This document shows positions 51,842 through 61,610 of a stretch of 64,000 nucleotides of DNA, piece by piece. The position numbers and the translations under genes were made by a program. Each line of letters opens with the position of its first letter. Within the stretch, counting starts at the first letter, position 1. The notes under the pieces were generated by a model. It was not told the origin of the DNA. It saw only the letters and a program-made list of their open reading frames with translations, and made no database searches. This DNA is from Pseudoxanthomonas sp. PXM03. Lineage in GTDB: Bacteria; Pseudomonadota; Gammaproteobacteria; Xanthomonadales; Xanthomonadaceae. The stretch is taken from contig NZ_JACVAU010000002.1 in the NCBI RefSeq assembly GCF_014852005.1, forward strand, positions 372,001-436,000, written 5' to 3'.

Positions 51842-53398
51842 CTATCTCTGCTGAGGCTCCAACGTGACCAGGACTACGTCGTTGCTCCGCATCGCCAGAT
51901 CGAGGTTGAGAAGTCCGTCGCTGCCTACACGCAACATCCTGTCCTGCTCGGCTTGATCGGAAGTAGCGGACTGCAGGGCGTTCAGCTGCATTGCGCTCAC
52001 GTCTGACGGCAAGCCCATGTCTATGTAAGCCGACAGAGGGTCGTTCTTGAGGTATCCCGTACGATGCACCTTCAACCGGTAGCTCCCCGGCTGGACGCTC
52101 TTCAGATGGATAGAGAGCGGTACCGCCGGTCTGGCGACCAGCTTGCGGGTATAGAACGGCCTGTTGCTGACGTCCTGGACGGGTTGTTGCCAGTCCCAGG
52201 CGAGTATCGTGATCTTCCTTTCATCCACGGATGCCCATGCCAATTCATCGTTGGTGGGAATTTCGCGCCCAGTGAGCTGATTCAAATACTTGTAGGCGAA
52301 CCATGTCGGCTTTCGCACCCCCTCACGATTCATGAGACCGAATCCACCGTGGAAGGAAGCCGGGGGCGGGCCGGCCTCCTCGAAAAGATCGGTGTAGGCC
52401 CAGTAGCTCATGCCCTGGGCCAGCCCCCTCGCCTGCTTCAACTTGGTCAGCACATAGGGGGCGTTGATGTAGCTGTCATGCACGACGTCCCTGGGGCTGT
52501 AGCTGCTGCTCCATTCCGTGAAATAGAGGGGTAGGCCCGGGAAGGCCGACGCATCGATCTCTTTCCGTGCCCTGCGCACATCCGCAATGATCGCATCCGG
52601 CGAACTCAGCAGCTTGGTGTCCTGCCTGCCCTCTTCATCCAGAAAACCGCCATCGACGCCATAGGTATGCGTGGTGACGAAATCGATCGGCACCTCTTTG
52701 TCATCGCAGAATGCCAGAAACTCCGGGATCCAGGCCGCGCCCGCCGTGGATGGACCGCCCACACGCAATCGGGAGTCCACTGCCTTAAGGGTTCTGGCCG
52801 TATTGGAGTAGAGCTCGAAATATGCATCCCGGTCGGCGCCCTCCCAAAAGTCCTTCAGATTGGGCTCATTCCACACCTCGAAATACCAGCTGCGCACCTC
52901 ATCGACGCCATACCTGGCGATCACGTGCCGCAGGTATGCGTCGATCAGATGGCGCCACATGGCAGGCTTGGGGTGCGATGTGTTGGCCTTCCAGTAGAAG
53001 AGCGACTGGTCGGATGTCTTCAGTGCAGCGGGTGTGAATCCGAGCTCCACGAAAGGGCGGACGCCCTTGGCCAGCAGCGCGTCGTACAGCTGATCGATCC
53101 TGGTCCAGTCATAGACGATTTGGCCATCGACCTGACGCACCGTACCCAGCGCATCGTGAAAGAGGTCATGAAAGCGAAGATACTTGAACCCAAGCTCATC
53201 AGCCGCGGCCGCCAAATGTGCCTGCGAGTCCTCCCGGATCAGGGTACCCGGATAGTCCGAGCCTACCGAGAGCGCGTAAGAGCGGTCTATCGGCTCCAAC
53301 GCCTCGGCGATGTCCAGTTCAACCTTGCGTGCTGGCTGATCTGCGGCAGCGCAAGACATCGCGACGCCGCACAGAACCGCAAATAGCACTCGTCGCAT
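51842..53398 (-). CDS. Secreted GH39 glycoside hydrolase
   Basis: 518 aa. Signal peptide MRRVLFAVLCGVAMSCAAA. A TIM-barrel GH39 (beta-xylosidase/alpha-iduronidase class) follows with the acid/base glutamate in EVWNEPNLKDFW (E178) and the nucleophile in YFTEWSSSY (E295); a beta-sandwich-like C-terminal part closes it. Likely acts on xylosides or related pentosides in the periplasm. ATG 53398 was chosen for the signal peptide; upstream ATGs exist at 53422 and 53431. Stands alone in a lower-GC region, without a transporter or TonB receptor next to it. Confidence 0.9.
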   Translation of the reverse strand: MRRVLFAVLCGVAMSCAAADQPARKVELDIAEALEPIDRSYALSVGSDYPGTLIREDSQAHLAAAADELGFKYLRFHDLFHDALGTVRQVDGQIVYDWTRIDQLYDALLAKGVRPFVELGFTPAALKTSDQSLFYWKANTSHPKPAMWRHLIDAYLRHVIARYGVDEVRSWYFEVWNEPNLKDFWEGADRDAYFELYSNTARTLKAVDSRLRVGGPSTAGAAWIPEFLAFCDDKEVPIDFVTTHTYGVDGGFLDEEGRQDTKLLSSPDAIIADVRRARKEIDASAFPGLPLYFTEWSSSYSPRDVVHDSYINAPYVLTKLKQARGLAQGMSYWAYTDLFEEAGPPPASFHGGFGLMNREGVRKPTWFAYKYLNQLTGREIPTNDELAWASVDERKITILAWDWQQPVQDVSNRPFYTRKLVARPAVPLSIHLKSVQPGSYRLKVHRTGYLKNDPLSAYIDMGLPSDVSAMQLNALQSATSDQAEQDRMLRVGSDGLLNLDLAMRSNDVVLVTLEPQQR

Positions 53399-53511
53399 GT
53401 CAATGAATCCCACCTTCTCCATGGCCACCAAGCATAGTGGCTCGACCAGCGAGCGAGGTATTCGAATACTCGCGCCCGCTATGCCGATAAGGCTATTGCT
53501 TGGCTTGGCAG

Positions 53512-53985
53512 TCAGAGCCAGCGTCGAACCTTGGTCTTGTAGCGGCGGTAGTCGTCGCCGAACTTGGCTTCGAGATAGCGCTCCTCGCGGGCGATTACCT
53601 GCGTCTGGATCACTATCAGCACCAACGGAAGCAAGGCGAAGGCGATCGGCCCGTCCAAGCCGATCGCAAGGCCGGCGTAGACAAGGGCCATACCGAGGTA
53701 CATGGGATTACGCGTCCACCGATAGGGGCCGCCCGTTGCGATGAGGGTCGTTGGCTGCGACGGCGGAACGTTGGTGCCCAGCCGCCGGAACAGCTCCGCC
53801 GCCGCAAGCATCATCGTCGCTCCGGCAACGAACAGCAGCGTGCCCGTCGCGACCAGCAACCACCCATCGATGCCGAAAGAGCGCAGAGTGACGAACCGCT
53901 CCGCCGCCAGCCCCGACAGCAGCGCTCCCAGGTAGATGAAGGGCGGGGGGAAACGCACACCCGAACTGTCCGGTTCCGCGTCCAT
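53512..53985 (-). CDS. Isoprenylcysteine methyltransferase-like membrane protein
   Basis: 157 aa with four helices. The ICMT/PEMT-type C-terminus is clear: GGPYRWTRNPMYLGMALVY, then EERYLEAKFGDDYRRYKTKV. It probably methylates a lipid or carboxylate using AdoMet at the membrane. ATG 53985 is chosen because GGAGA is well spaced from it; ATG 53991 would put the site against the codon. Twenty-two nt after the thioredoxin-reductase-like gene. Confidence 0.85.
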   Translation of the reverse strand: MDAEPDSSGVRFPPPFIYLGALLSGLAAERFVTLRSFGIDGWLLVATGTLLFVAGATMMLAAAELFRRLGTNVPPSQPTTLIATGGPYRWTRNPMYLGMALVYAGLAIGLDGPIAFALLPLVLIVIQTQVIAREERYLEAKFGDDYRRYKTKVRRWL

Positions 53986-54007
53986 GCTCATTCTCCGATT
54001 TCTGCTC

Positions 54008-54901
54008 TCAAACCAGCATCGACTGCTGGGCGAAGATGCCCGCCATCGCGCCTTGCCATGTTGCCGTAGTGACCGAGGGCAAGCCGGGGTTGGCGAGGTC
54101 GCCGGCGGCGTAGATGCCGGGCATGCTGGTTTCGCGGCGCTCGTCGACTTTGAGGGCGATGCCCGTAGGCGTAGTGACCGTGTCGAGGCCCAGTGACTCG
54201 TGCAGGCTTGCGGACGGCTTGGTGCGAGGATGCGCGAACAGAATGTCGACCGCAACATCGGGGGCGGTATCGAGCTTGACGCTGGCTTCATGCTCACCGT
54301 GACCAACAATCCCGACTATGCGGCCATCAGCGACAGCTACGTGGCGACGCGCCAGGTCGGTCCGGACATCGGGTGCAATGTCGTGGCCATCGGCGAAGAC
54401 CGTCAACCTGTCGGTCCAATCGTGGAACAGCCTGACCTGATTCATGGACTGGGGGCCGGACCAAACAAGACCCCAGTGTTGTCCCGCAACTTCGAAGCCG
54501 TCGCAATAGGGGCAAGGCACAATTGCTTTGCCCCAGCCTTCGGCATAACCGAGGACATCAGGGATTTGGTCGACAACGCCATAACTCAGGATCAGGCGGC
54601 GTGCCCCAAGGCTTTCGCCATCTGCGGTAAGAACAGAGAAGTCGTCGATGGCGCCGGAGATGCTGTCGGCCCTGGCATCGACCAGCCTGATCGTCGGATA
54701 GCGCGCCAGCTGCTGCCGCGCTTCGGCCAGGATGTCCAGCGGCGGCTTGTGATCGTGGCCGAGCAGACCATGCGAGTGACCGGCAAAGCGATTGCGCGGC
54801 AGGCCGGTATCGAGAACGGTGACCTTGCGACGGGCACGGCCAAGTTGCAGGGCGGCAGCGAGACCGGCGAAGCTGCCGCCGATGATGATGACGTCATTCA
54901 T
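54008..54901 (-). CDS. Thioredoxin-reductase-like FAD oxidoreductase
   Basis: 297 aa. GGSFAGLAAALQLGRARRKV is the FAD site; the redox pair is CPYC (VPCPYCDGFE, mid-protein) and the closing AAGDLANPGLPSVTTA is the second FAD segment. Shorter than many TrxB proteins and more like the DUF-type (HI0933/thioredoxin reductase-like) pyridine nucleotide disulfide family. A TetR gene lies upstream on the same strand, suggesting inducible control. Confidence 0.87.
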   Translation of the reverse strand: MNDVIIIGGSFAGLAAALQLGRARRKVTVLDTGLPRNRFAGHSHGLLGHDHKPPLDILAEARQQLARYPTIRLVDARADSISGAIDDFSVLTADGESLGARRLILSYGVVDQIPDVLGYAEGWGKAIVPCPYCDGFEVAGQHWGLVWSGPQSMNQVRLFHDWTDRLTVFADGHDIAPDVRTDLARRHVAVADGRIVGIVGHGEHEASVKLDTAPDVAVDILFAHPRTKPSASLHESLGLDTVTTPTGIALKVDERRETSMPGIYAAGDLANPGLPSVTTATWQGAMAGIFAQQSMLV

Positions 54902-55008
54902 GGTGATGGGCTCCGCGTTCTGAGTGGAAGGTTAGTAGGCTCACCTGGCACATACCGTTCAACGCTGTGCGCGAGATGTGCCAGACATTGGGACTTCGAT
55001 GAGATGGC

Positions 55009-55596
55009 CTAATCACGTGAGCTTGGGCCCTGAAACGCTCGACGAAAGAGGCTCAGCGTTGCGTCGGCGCTCGTCGGCGCTAGCGGCGCGACCTGCAGCG
55101 CGCTCGCCTGCAGAAGTAACTGCAGATACAGACCGGCGTGCTCCTCTGCCATATCGATCCCCTCGAGAGCCATGGCCGAGCAAATGTACGCCTTGTAAGG
55201 CGCCAGATAAGCGTCCCAGAGTTCAGCATAGAAGGCCACGCCGTTTGCGGAACGCTGGAGCGTTCCGCAGAAGCGTCGACACGCAGCCAATTGAGTCAGC
55301 TTCTGAATTTCGAGGGCGACATGGGCCAACACATCTTTTAGCTCGGACTCTGGATCAGAAGGCACAACGACCACGGGAAAGCCCGATGCATGCAGCTCCA
55401 TGACAGCCGCAAACAGGCGCGCCTTATCGCGATAGTGTGCGTAGACAGTCGCCTTCGTGTACCCCGCGATCTCCGCGATCTGATGCATGCCCGTGTCGTC
55501 ATAGCCGGAAGCCTCGAACGCTTGGGCAGCCGCTTCAAGGATGCATGCCCGGGTATGTGTACGCACGCGTTCCCAGCGCTTCGCGGATGCATTCAT
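55009..55596 (-). CDS. TetR family regulator
   Basis: 195 aa. HTH ILEAAAQAFEASGYDDTGMH with IAEIAGYTKATVYAHYRDKA; C-terminal TetR_C domain. Start MNASAKRWER at 55596; the frame is open further but the additional part is not TetR-like. It lies between an SDR (27 nt upstream) and the FAD oxidoreductase on the same strand. Confidence 0.88.
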   Translation of the reverse strand: MNASAKRWERVRTHTRACILEAAAQAFEASGYDDTGMHQIAEIAGYTKATVYAHYRDKARLFAAVMELHASGFPVVVVPSDPESELKDVLAHVALEIQKLTQLAACRRFCGTLQRSANGVAFYAELWDAYLAPYKAYICSAMALEGIDMAEEHAGLYLQLLLQASALQVAPLAPTSADATLSLFRRAFQGPSSRD

Positions 55597-55622
55597 CTCG
55601 AGATCGCCCAATGCGCTTTGGC

Positions 55623-56426
55623 TCAGGCGAGCCCGAACGTCTTGCGCAGGCTGGCATCCACCGGCCCGGCAGGCATGAAGCGCCGCAGTTTCGCCAGCAG
55701 CGATGCCTGGCCGGCGGGCGTGCGACGCATCTTCCACTTTCCGAGGGCTGCCTCGACGATGAGGTCGGCCACAAGGGCCGCATCAGGAGCCTCGTCCGAT
55801 GCGCGGGAAATCGCTCGTAGTGCGAGTTCGCGCTCACGGTCGTAGTCAGACACGCGGGCGATGGCGCGCTGCGTGTTCATCTTGAAGCCGGTGTTGGTGA
55901 AGGAGGGCTGCACCAGCGTGACCCGCACGCCGAACTGGCGCAGCTCGTGATCCAGACTCTCGGACAGGCCCTCAACGGCGTGCTTGCTGGCCGCGTAGAT
56001 GCCCATGTAGGGCGCCGGCAGGAATCCGAGCACGGAGCTCAGGTTGATGATCCGACCGGCGCGGCGCGCGCGCATGTGGGGCAGCACGGCGCGGATGGCC
56101 CTCATCACGCCGAGCACATTGGTGTCGAACAACGACTCGACTTCCGGTATTCCGGTTTCCTCGACCGAGCCGACCAGATTCTGACCCGCGTTGTTCACCA
56201 GCACATCGATGCGCCCCTCCCTCGCGATGAGGGTGGCGACCGCATGATCAATGCTTGCCTGCTCGCGGACATCCAGTTGCACGAGCGTCACGCCCTTCAC
56301 GGGCTCCGCGTGGTCAAGCTGGCGCACGCTGCCGTACACCATGCAGCCCGCATCAGCGAGCGCCCTCGCACTGGCGCGCCCGATACCGGAGGAAACCCCG
56401 GTGACCAGAACAATCTTCTTTTCCAT
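55623..56426 (-). CDS. SDR family oxidoreductase
   Basis: 267 aa. VTGVSSGIGRASARALADAG, NNAGQN, SSVLGFL serine, YAASK catalytic pair. It resembles the 17-beta-HSD-like oxidoreductases. MEKK start at 56426 has AAGG 6 nt before it; MNSDPIKK at 56456 has none. It lies 45 nt after the RND pump gene and may be part of its operon. Confidence 0.87.
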   Translation of the reverse strand: MEKKIVLVTGVSSGIGRASARALADAGCMVYGSVRQLDHAEPVKGVTLVQLDVREQASIDHAVATLIAREGRIDVLVNNAGQNLVGSVEETGIPEVESLFDTNVLGVMRAIRAVLPHMRARRAGRIINLSSVLGFLPAPYMGIYAASKHAVEGLSESLDHELRQFGVRVTLVQPSFTNTGFKMNTQRAIARVSDYDRERELALRAISRASDEAPDAALVADLIVEAALGKWKMRRTPAGQASLLAKLRRFMPAGPVDASLRKTFGLA

Positions 56427-56471
56427 GGCTGCCTTCTTGATCGGATCTGAATTCATGTGCCGGACCGCGGC

Positions 56472-59400
56472 TCAGTGCGCGGGGGCGAGCACAGGCTCGG
56501 CTTTTTCATCGGGTGAGGACGGCTTGATCCTGAACCAGATCGAGTACATGGCCGGCAGGAAAACCAACGTCAGGACGGTTCCCGCCAGAGTGCCGCCGAT
56601 CAGGGTGTAAGCCAGCGTTCCCCAGAAAACCGAACTCGTCAGCGGAATGAAGGCCAGGATCGCGGCCAGCGCGGTCAGGATCACCGGCCGCGCCCGCTGT
56701 ACCGTTGCCTCGACAAGGGCATCAAACGGGCTCAAACCCTCCTGCTCGTTGTGATGGATCTGCCCGATCAGGATCAGCGTGTTGCGCATGAGAATGCCTG
56801 ACAAGGCGATCAGTCCGACGAGGGCATTGATGCCGAATGGTTGCTGGAAGACGATCAATGTCGGCACCACGCCAATCAGTCCCAACGGACTGGTGGCGAA
56901 TACCATGATCATCGCTGCGATGGATCGCACCTGCAGGATGATGATGAGCAACGTGAGTGCGATCATGATCGGGAACAGCGGGAGCATCGCAGTCGTGGCT
57001 TTGCCGGACTCTTCGATCGCGCCTGCCTGCTCAATGCGATAGCCCGCTGGGAGTCGCTCGATCAGCGGTTGCAGTTCTTTCATGACCGCCGTGGAAACGT
57101 CCGGAGGCTGCAGGCCTTCAGCGATATCGCCACGGACGGTGATGGTGGGCGTGCGATCGCGCCGGCGCAGGATCGGATCCTCCATGCGCACTTCCACGGT
57201 ACCCACCTGAGAGAGCGGGATGCGCTGCCCTGCCGTGCCGACCAGGGTGAAGTCCGCAATCTTCTGCGGATCCAGTCGCGTCTCGCCCGCCGCGCGGCCC
57301 ACCACCTGCACGGAGCGGATGTCTTCGCGCACGTCCGTGAGCGGTGCACCGCTGAGCAGGAACTGCAATTGCAACGCCACCGAACTAGAGGTCAGGCCGA
57401 CGGCGTTGAGGCGGTCCTGGTCCAGTGCGAAGTGCAGCGTGGGTACGCGGGGTCCCCAGTCGGTATTGACCGTGCGCATCATCGGGCTGGCCCGCATGAC
57501 GGCGTCGACCTCCGCAGCGATGTCTCGCAGCTTGTCCGTATCCGGCCCCATGATCCGGTAGGCCACCGGGAACGGGGAAGGTGGACCAAACACGATCTGG
57601 GTGACGCGCACCTGCGCCTCGGGTGCCAGCCCGTCTGCGATCGCCTCGCGCAGCTTGAACTTCAGGGCTTCCCGTTCCCTGTCATCGCCGGCCAGGACGA
57701 CGATCTTGGCGAACGACGGGTCAGGCAGCTCGGGCGCCATTGCCAGGAAGAAGCGTGGAGCGCCCTGCCCGACGTAGGCCGTGACGATGCGGGCTTCCTT
57801 CTGCTTCGCAAGCCAGGCTTCGACTTTCGCCGCCGCGGCACTGGTCTGCTGGATGGAGGTCCCATAGGGCATCTGCACTTCGACCAGTACCTCCGGTCGG
57901 TCCGAGGTGGGGAAGAACTGCTTCTTGACCGCGCCCATGCCGACGACGGCCAGCGCGAACAGTCCCACCACCGTGCCGGCAACCAGCCACTTGCGCGCGA
58001 TCACACGCGCCAGCAGTTCCCGGAAGCGGTTGTAGTTGCGGGTGTTGTAGATGGCCTGATGCCCACCTTCCACCTTCTTGATGTCCGGCAACAGCTTCAC
58101 GCCCAGATAGGGTGTGAATACCACCGCCACCACCCAGGACACGATGAGCGCGATGCCGACGATCCAGAACATGTTGCCGGTGTATTCGCCGGCAGTGGAT
58201 CGCGCAAAACCGTTGGGCATGAACCCGACGGCGGTGACCAGCGTCCCCGACAGCATGGGCGCGGCGGTGTGGCTCCAGGCGTACGCCGAAGCAGCGACAC
58301 GGCTGTATCCCTCCTCCATTTTCACCACCATCATCTCGATGGCGATGATGGCATCGTCCACCAGCAGTCCCAATGCCAGGATGAGCGAGCCCAGCGTGAT
58401 GCGATCGAAGTTCTTGCCAGTGGCCGCCATGATGACGAACACTGCGGCCAGCGTCAGGGGTACGGCTGCGGCGACCACGATGCCGACGCGCCAGCCCATG
58501 CTGATGAAGCACACCAGCATCACCACGAGCAGTGCGACGAAGAACTTGACCATGAACTCGTCGACCGCCGAACTGATGTTCACAGCCTGGTCGGTGACTT
58601 TGGCAAGCGAGATGCCTAAAGGCAGTTGGGCGTTGATCTTGCTGACTTCCGACTCCAGCGCTTCACCAAGGTCCAGTCCGTTCCAGTCGTCGCGCATGAC
58701 AACGCCCAGCAGGAGCGCGGGTTCGCCGTTGTTGCGAACGAGGAAAGTAGCGGGGTCTTCGTAGCCACGCTCGACGGTGGCTACATCGGAGAGCTTCAGC
58801 GTGCGTCCGCGCGCCACGATCGGCGTTTGGCGGATCTTCTCCAAGTTGTCAAACGCGCCCTCTACCCTCACGAACACCTGCGGCCCCCGGGTCTCGATCG
58901 AACCGGCTGGCGTCAGCACGTTCTGGCTGTTGAGTGCGCTGAAAATGTCCTGTGGGCTGACGCCTACCGTCGCCAGCCGATCATGTGAAAAGGATACGAA
59001 TATGCGCTCAGGCTGCTCCCCGATGATGTTGACCTTCTTGACCCCGGGCACATGCAGCAACTGTTGGCGCAGCGCCTCGGCATCACGCACCAGTAGCCGT
59101 TGTGGCTCGCCCTTCGCCTTCAAGGCGAAGAGGGCAAATGTCACGTCGGCGTACTCGTCGTTGAGAATCGGCCCGATGACGCCGGCAGGCAACCTCTTGG
59201 CCTCGTCTCCCAGCTTCTTGCGCGCCTGATAGAACTCTTCTTGCACCTGAGAGGGCGGCGTGGTGTCGCGCAAGGACACCATCGTGAATGCCAAGCCCGG
59301 GCGCGTGTAGGTCTCGGAGCGGTCGTACCACCTCAGTTCCTGCAGCCGCTTCTCCAGCGGCTCGGCCACCAAGTCCTGCATTTCCTGCGCTGTCGCGCCC

Positions 59401-59570
59401 GGCCACGCCGTTACGACCGTCATTTGCTTGATCGTAAAGGGCGGGTCCTCGGCGCGACCCAGCTGGAAGAACGCGAGGACGCCCGCCGCCGAGATCAGGA
59501 ACAGAAGGAACACGGTGATCGAACGCTCACGCACCGCGAGCGACGAAAGATTGAATCGCCCTTCGCTCAT
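56472..59570 (-). CDS. RND efflux permease
   Basis: 1032 aa, usual inner-membrane RND length, with 12 helices and two large periplasmic loops. TM4 carries the proton-relay DD pair in GLLVDDAIIAIEMMV; other RND signatures are PGATAQEMQDLVAEPLEKRL and the C-terminal GILMRNTLILIGQI. Architecture is nearest to AcrB-family pumps. It overlaps the adaptor gene by 4 nt (ATGA). A TetR repressor and operator lie upstream. No outer-membrane factor is seen nearby, so it presumably uses one encoded elsewhere. Confidence 0.93.
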   Translation of the reverse strand: MSEGRFNLSSLAVRERSITVFLLFLISAAGVLAFFQLGRAEDPPFTIKQMTVVTAWPGATAQEMQDLVAEPLEKRLQELRWYDRSETYTRPGLAFTMVSLRDTTPPSQVQEEFYQARKKLGDEAKRLPAGVIGPILNDEYADVTFALFALKAKGEPQRLLVRDAEALRQQLLHVPGVKKVNIIGEQPERIFVSFSHDRLATVGVSPQDIFSALNSQNVLTPAGSIETRGPQVFVRVEGAFDNLEKIRQTPIVARGRTLKLSDVATVERGYEDPATFLVRNNGEPALLLGVVMRDDWNGLDLGEALESEVSKINAQLPLGISLAKVTDQAVNISSAVDEFMVKFFVALLVVMLVCFISMGWRVGIVVAAAVPLTLAAVFVIMAATGKNFDRITLGSLILALGLLVDDAIIAIEMMVVKMEEGYSRVAASAYAWSHTAAPMLSGTLVTAVGFMPNGFARSTAGEYTGNMFWIVGIALIVSWVVAVVFTPYLGVKLLPDIKKVEGGHQAIYNTRNYNRFRELLARVIARKWLVAGTVVGLFALAVVGMGAVKKQFFPTSDRPEVLVEVQMPYGTSIQQTSAAAAKVEAWLAKQKEARIVTAYVGQGAPRFFLAMAPELPDPSFAKIVVLAGDDREREALKFKLREAIADGLAPEAQVRVTQIVFGPPSPFPVAYRIMGPDTDKLRDIAAEVDAVMRASPMMRTVNTDWGPRVPTLHFALDQDRLNAVGLTSSSVALQLQFLLSGAPLTDVREDIRSVQVVGRAAGETRLDPQKIADFTLVGTAGQRIPLSQVGTVEVRMEDPILRRRDRTPTITVRGDIAEGLQPPDVSTAVMKELQPLIERLPAGYRIEQAGAIEESGKATTAMLPLFPIMIALTLLIIILQVRSIAAMIMVFATSPLGLIGVVPTLIVFQQPFGINALVGLIALSGILMRNTLILIGQIHHNEQEGLSPFDALVEATVQRARPVILTALAAILAFIPLTSSVFWGTLAYTLIGGTLAGTVLTLVFLPAMYSIWFRIKPSSPDEKAEPVLAPAH

Positions 59571-60670
59571 GGCTGAGCCCCGGAAGACACGCTTTTGAGT
59601 TCGGCCATCGGCATGACGATCTGGCCGTTCTTGATCAGGTGCGCGCCGAGCGATATGACTTTCTGGCCTGATTCCAGGTTGCCTTTGACCTGCGCCATGT
59701 CATCCGAGAGTCCCACTACCTGGACGGGACGCCAGACCGCTTTGACGGGCTTGCCCTCCAGCGCCCAGACGCCGGTCCCCTTCCCCGGATCGAACAGTGC
59801 GCCGATGGGGACCTGCAGTGCGGCGGCGGTTTGCATGCCATCTGCAATTTCGACCGTGACCGTGGCGCCCAGGGGGGCCTCTGCAAGCGCGCCGTCCAGG
59901 ACATACCGGGCCTCGTAGGTGCGTGTCAGCGGGTCGGCCGCGTCAGAGAGTTGCCTAAGCTTGGCAGGCACTGGATCCCTGCGATCGCCATAGAGCTTCG
60001 CCTGCCCGACCGAGCCCAATGCGGGGCGCAGCGTCTCGGGAAGCTGCACGATGGCTTCGCGCTCTCCTGTTCGCGCAAGGCGCACGACAGGCTGGCCGGC
60101 GCTCACTACCTGGCCTGGCTCGGCCAGTGTTTCCATCACTACACCGTCCGCATCGGCGAGAAGCTCGGCGTAGCGATTGGCGTTGCTGGCCACTTGCGCC
60201 TGGGCTTTGGCGGCACTCAGCTGGGCGCGTGCCGCATCGGCTGCGGCCTTGCTCTGGTCATACGACGAGGCGGAGATGGCGCCCGTGCCGAGCAGGGCGC
60301 GATACCTCGCCTCATCGGCAATCGCTTGTCTGGCCTGGGCTTGCGCGGCTACGACGGCCTGCTGTTGTGCTTGTGCCGACAAATGAAGATCGGCCGGGTC
60401 AATGCGCATCAAGACCTGCCCGCGCCGGACCTTCTGCCCCGCATCCACTAGCCGCTGCGACACCTTGCCTGGAACGCGGAATCCGAGATCGCTCTGGACT
60501 CTCGCCGCTACCGTTCCTGTGAATGCGCGATACGCAGCGCTATCCCCCCCTACCGTCGCCGTGCGTACCAGAGGCGCCTTTGTTCTGGGATCAGACGCCG
60601 CTTCGGTACCGCAACCCACCAAGACACTCGCAAGCGCAAGGATCAATGAATTTTTAACAAATTGACGCAT
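59567..60670 (-). CDS. RND periplasmic adaptor lipoprotein
   Basis: 367 aa. Lipobox VLVGC; biotinyl-lipoyl-like halves VSQRLVDAGQKVRRGQVLMR and GVVMETLAEPGQVVSAGQPV, an alpha-hairpin coiled coil between them (SAQAQQQAVVAAQAQARQAI), then a beta-barrel domain. It bridges the pump and the outer-membrane channel. First structural gene after the operator at 60714-60737. Confidence 0.92.
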   Translation of the reverse strand: MRQFVKNSLILALASVLVGCGTEAASDPRTKAPLVRTATVGGDSAAYRAFTGTVAARVQSDLGFRVPGKVSQRLVDAGQKVRRGQVLMRIDPADLHLSAQAQQQAVVAAQAQARQAIADEARYRALLGTGAISASSYDQSKAAADAARAQLSAAKAQAQVASNANRYAELLADADGVVMETLAEPGQVVSAGQPVVRLARTGEREAIVQLPETLRPALGSVGQAKLYGDRRDPVPAKLRQLSDAADPLTRTYEARYVLDGALAEAPLGATVTVEIADGMQTAAALQVPIGALFDPGKGTGVWALEGKPVKAVWRPVQVVGLSDDMAQVKGNLESGQKVISLGAHLIKNGQIVMPMAELKSVSSGAQP

Positions 60671-60713
60671 GGAGGAGTTCCGTCAGTCCAATCTGGACGG
60701 CACTCTGCTACTT

Positions 60714-60737
60714 GTGACTATTTTAGTCAATAGTCAC
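60714..60737 (-). promoter_or_regulatory. TetR operator of the RND operon
   Basis: Inverted repeat GTGACTATT/AATAGTCAC with a 6-nt spacer; an overlapping TGACTA-TTT-TAGTCA repeat lies within. GTGACTAAT recurs as a half-site near 61420 before the TetR gene, consistent with autoregulation. Confidence 0.65.
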
Positions 60738-60749
60738 TTAGAAATTCTT

Positions 60750-61367
60750 TCAAGGAGACAGGCTCCGCAGTACAAGGCTGCAGAGCAGCATGGGAGCTTG
60801 CTCGCTATGGTCCAGGCTATGCGGCAACAAAAGTGGATTCAGGTAGGGGCGCAACACGAGATGGATTGCATCGGTGGTCTCATCCAGAGGTGTCTTGCGC
60901 TCGAAATCGCCCGAATCCCGGCCCTGCTGGAGAATTTCCTGAAGTAGTGCACGAAGTCTTGCCTCGTATGCCAACACGGATGGCCACCGCTCGGCGGCGG
61001 CCGACTGCGCTATCTCGTAGAGCTTTCGGTCCTGGGAGAAGAGCCGCTGATGCGCCTCAGTAGATGCCTTGAAAAGCTTTCTCAGTCGCTCTGCAGGCTG
61101 CTCCACGCCCTCAAGGGCCTGATGGATTTCTTGTTCGAGTTGTATCAGGCAGTTAGAGCAGATCGCCTCGCCAATGGCCTGCTTCGACTCGAAGAACTTG
61201 TAGACGTAGGCTTTCGAGAAGCCGATCGCCTTGGCCAGATCAGAAACGGTGGTCTTCTCGTAGCCGTAGTGGCTGAAGTGCTCAGTCGCCGCGACCACGA
61301 TCTGGTCGCGGACATCATGAGTAGCCGGCCCACGACTGGCCGCAGCTGGGGCGATGGAGGTATTCAT
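60750..61367 (-). CDS. TetR regulator of the RND pump
   Basis: 205 aa. HTH: IVVAATEHFSHYGYEKTTVS, DLAKAIGFSKAYVYKFFESK. The C-terminal half is longer than many TetR proteins and contains CSNCLIQLEQEI. It lies directly upstream of the pump adaptor with the palindrome between, so it is the expected repressor; the inducing drug is unknown. Confidence 0.88.
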   Translation of the reverse strand: MNTSIAPAAASRGPATHDVRDQIVVAATEHFSHYGYEKTTVSDLAKAIGFSKAYVYKFFESKQAIGEAICSNCLIQLEQEIHQALEGVEQPAERLRKLFKASTEAHQRLFSQDRKLYEIAQSAAAERWPSVLAYEARLRALLQEILQQGRDSGDFERKTPLDETTDAIHLVLRPYLNPLLLPHSLDHSEQAPMLLCSLVLRSLSP

Positions 61368-61610
61368 GTGGCGAGCTTACCGGGGACACTCTGAACCATC
61401 AACGTGTAACCCGTTGAGATATTAGTCACGGACGGGTGGCTAGCCTTTTGCGTCCAGTGTCGAATCGTTCCTCATTGAGGATTACAGAGAACGGTCAGGC
61501 CTCCTGTCCGCCTCCGGTTGGCAGCGGACATCACCGCGGCTCTTCGTGAAATCGTGATTGAATGGATGGAGTTTGGGTGCCAGAACACGCCTGGACGCGC
61601 GCGCAGGCCG

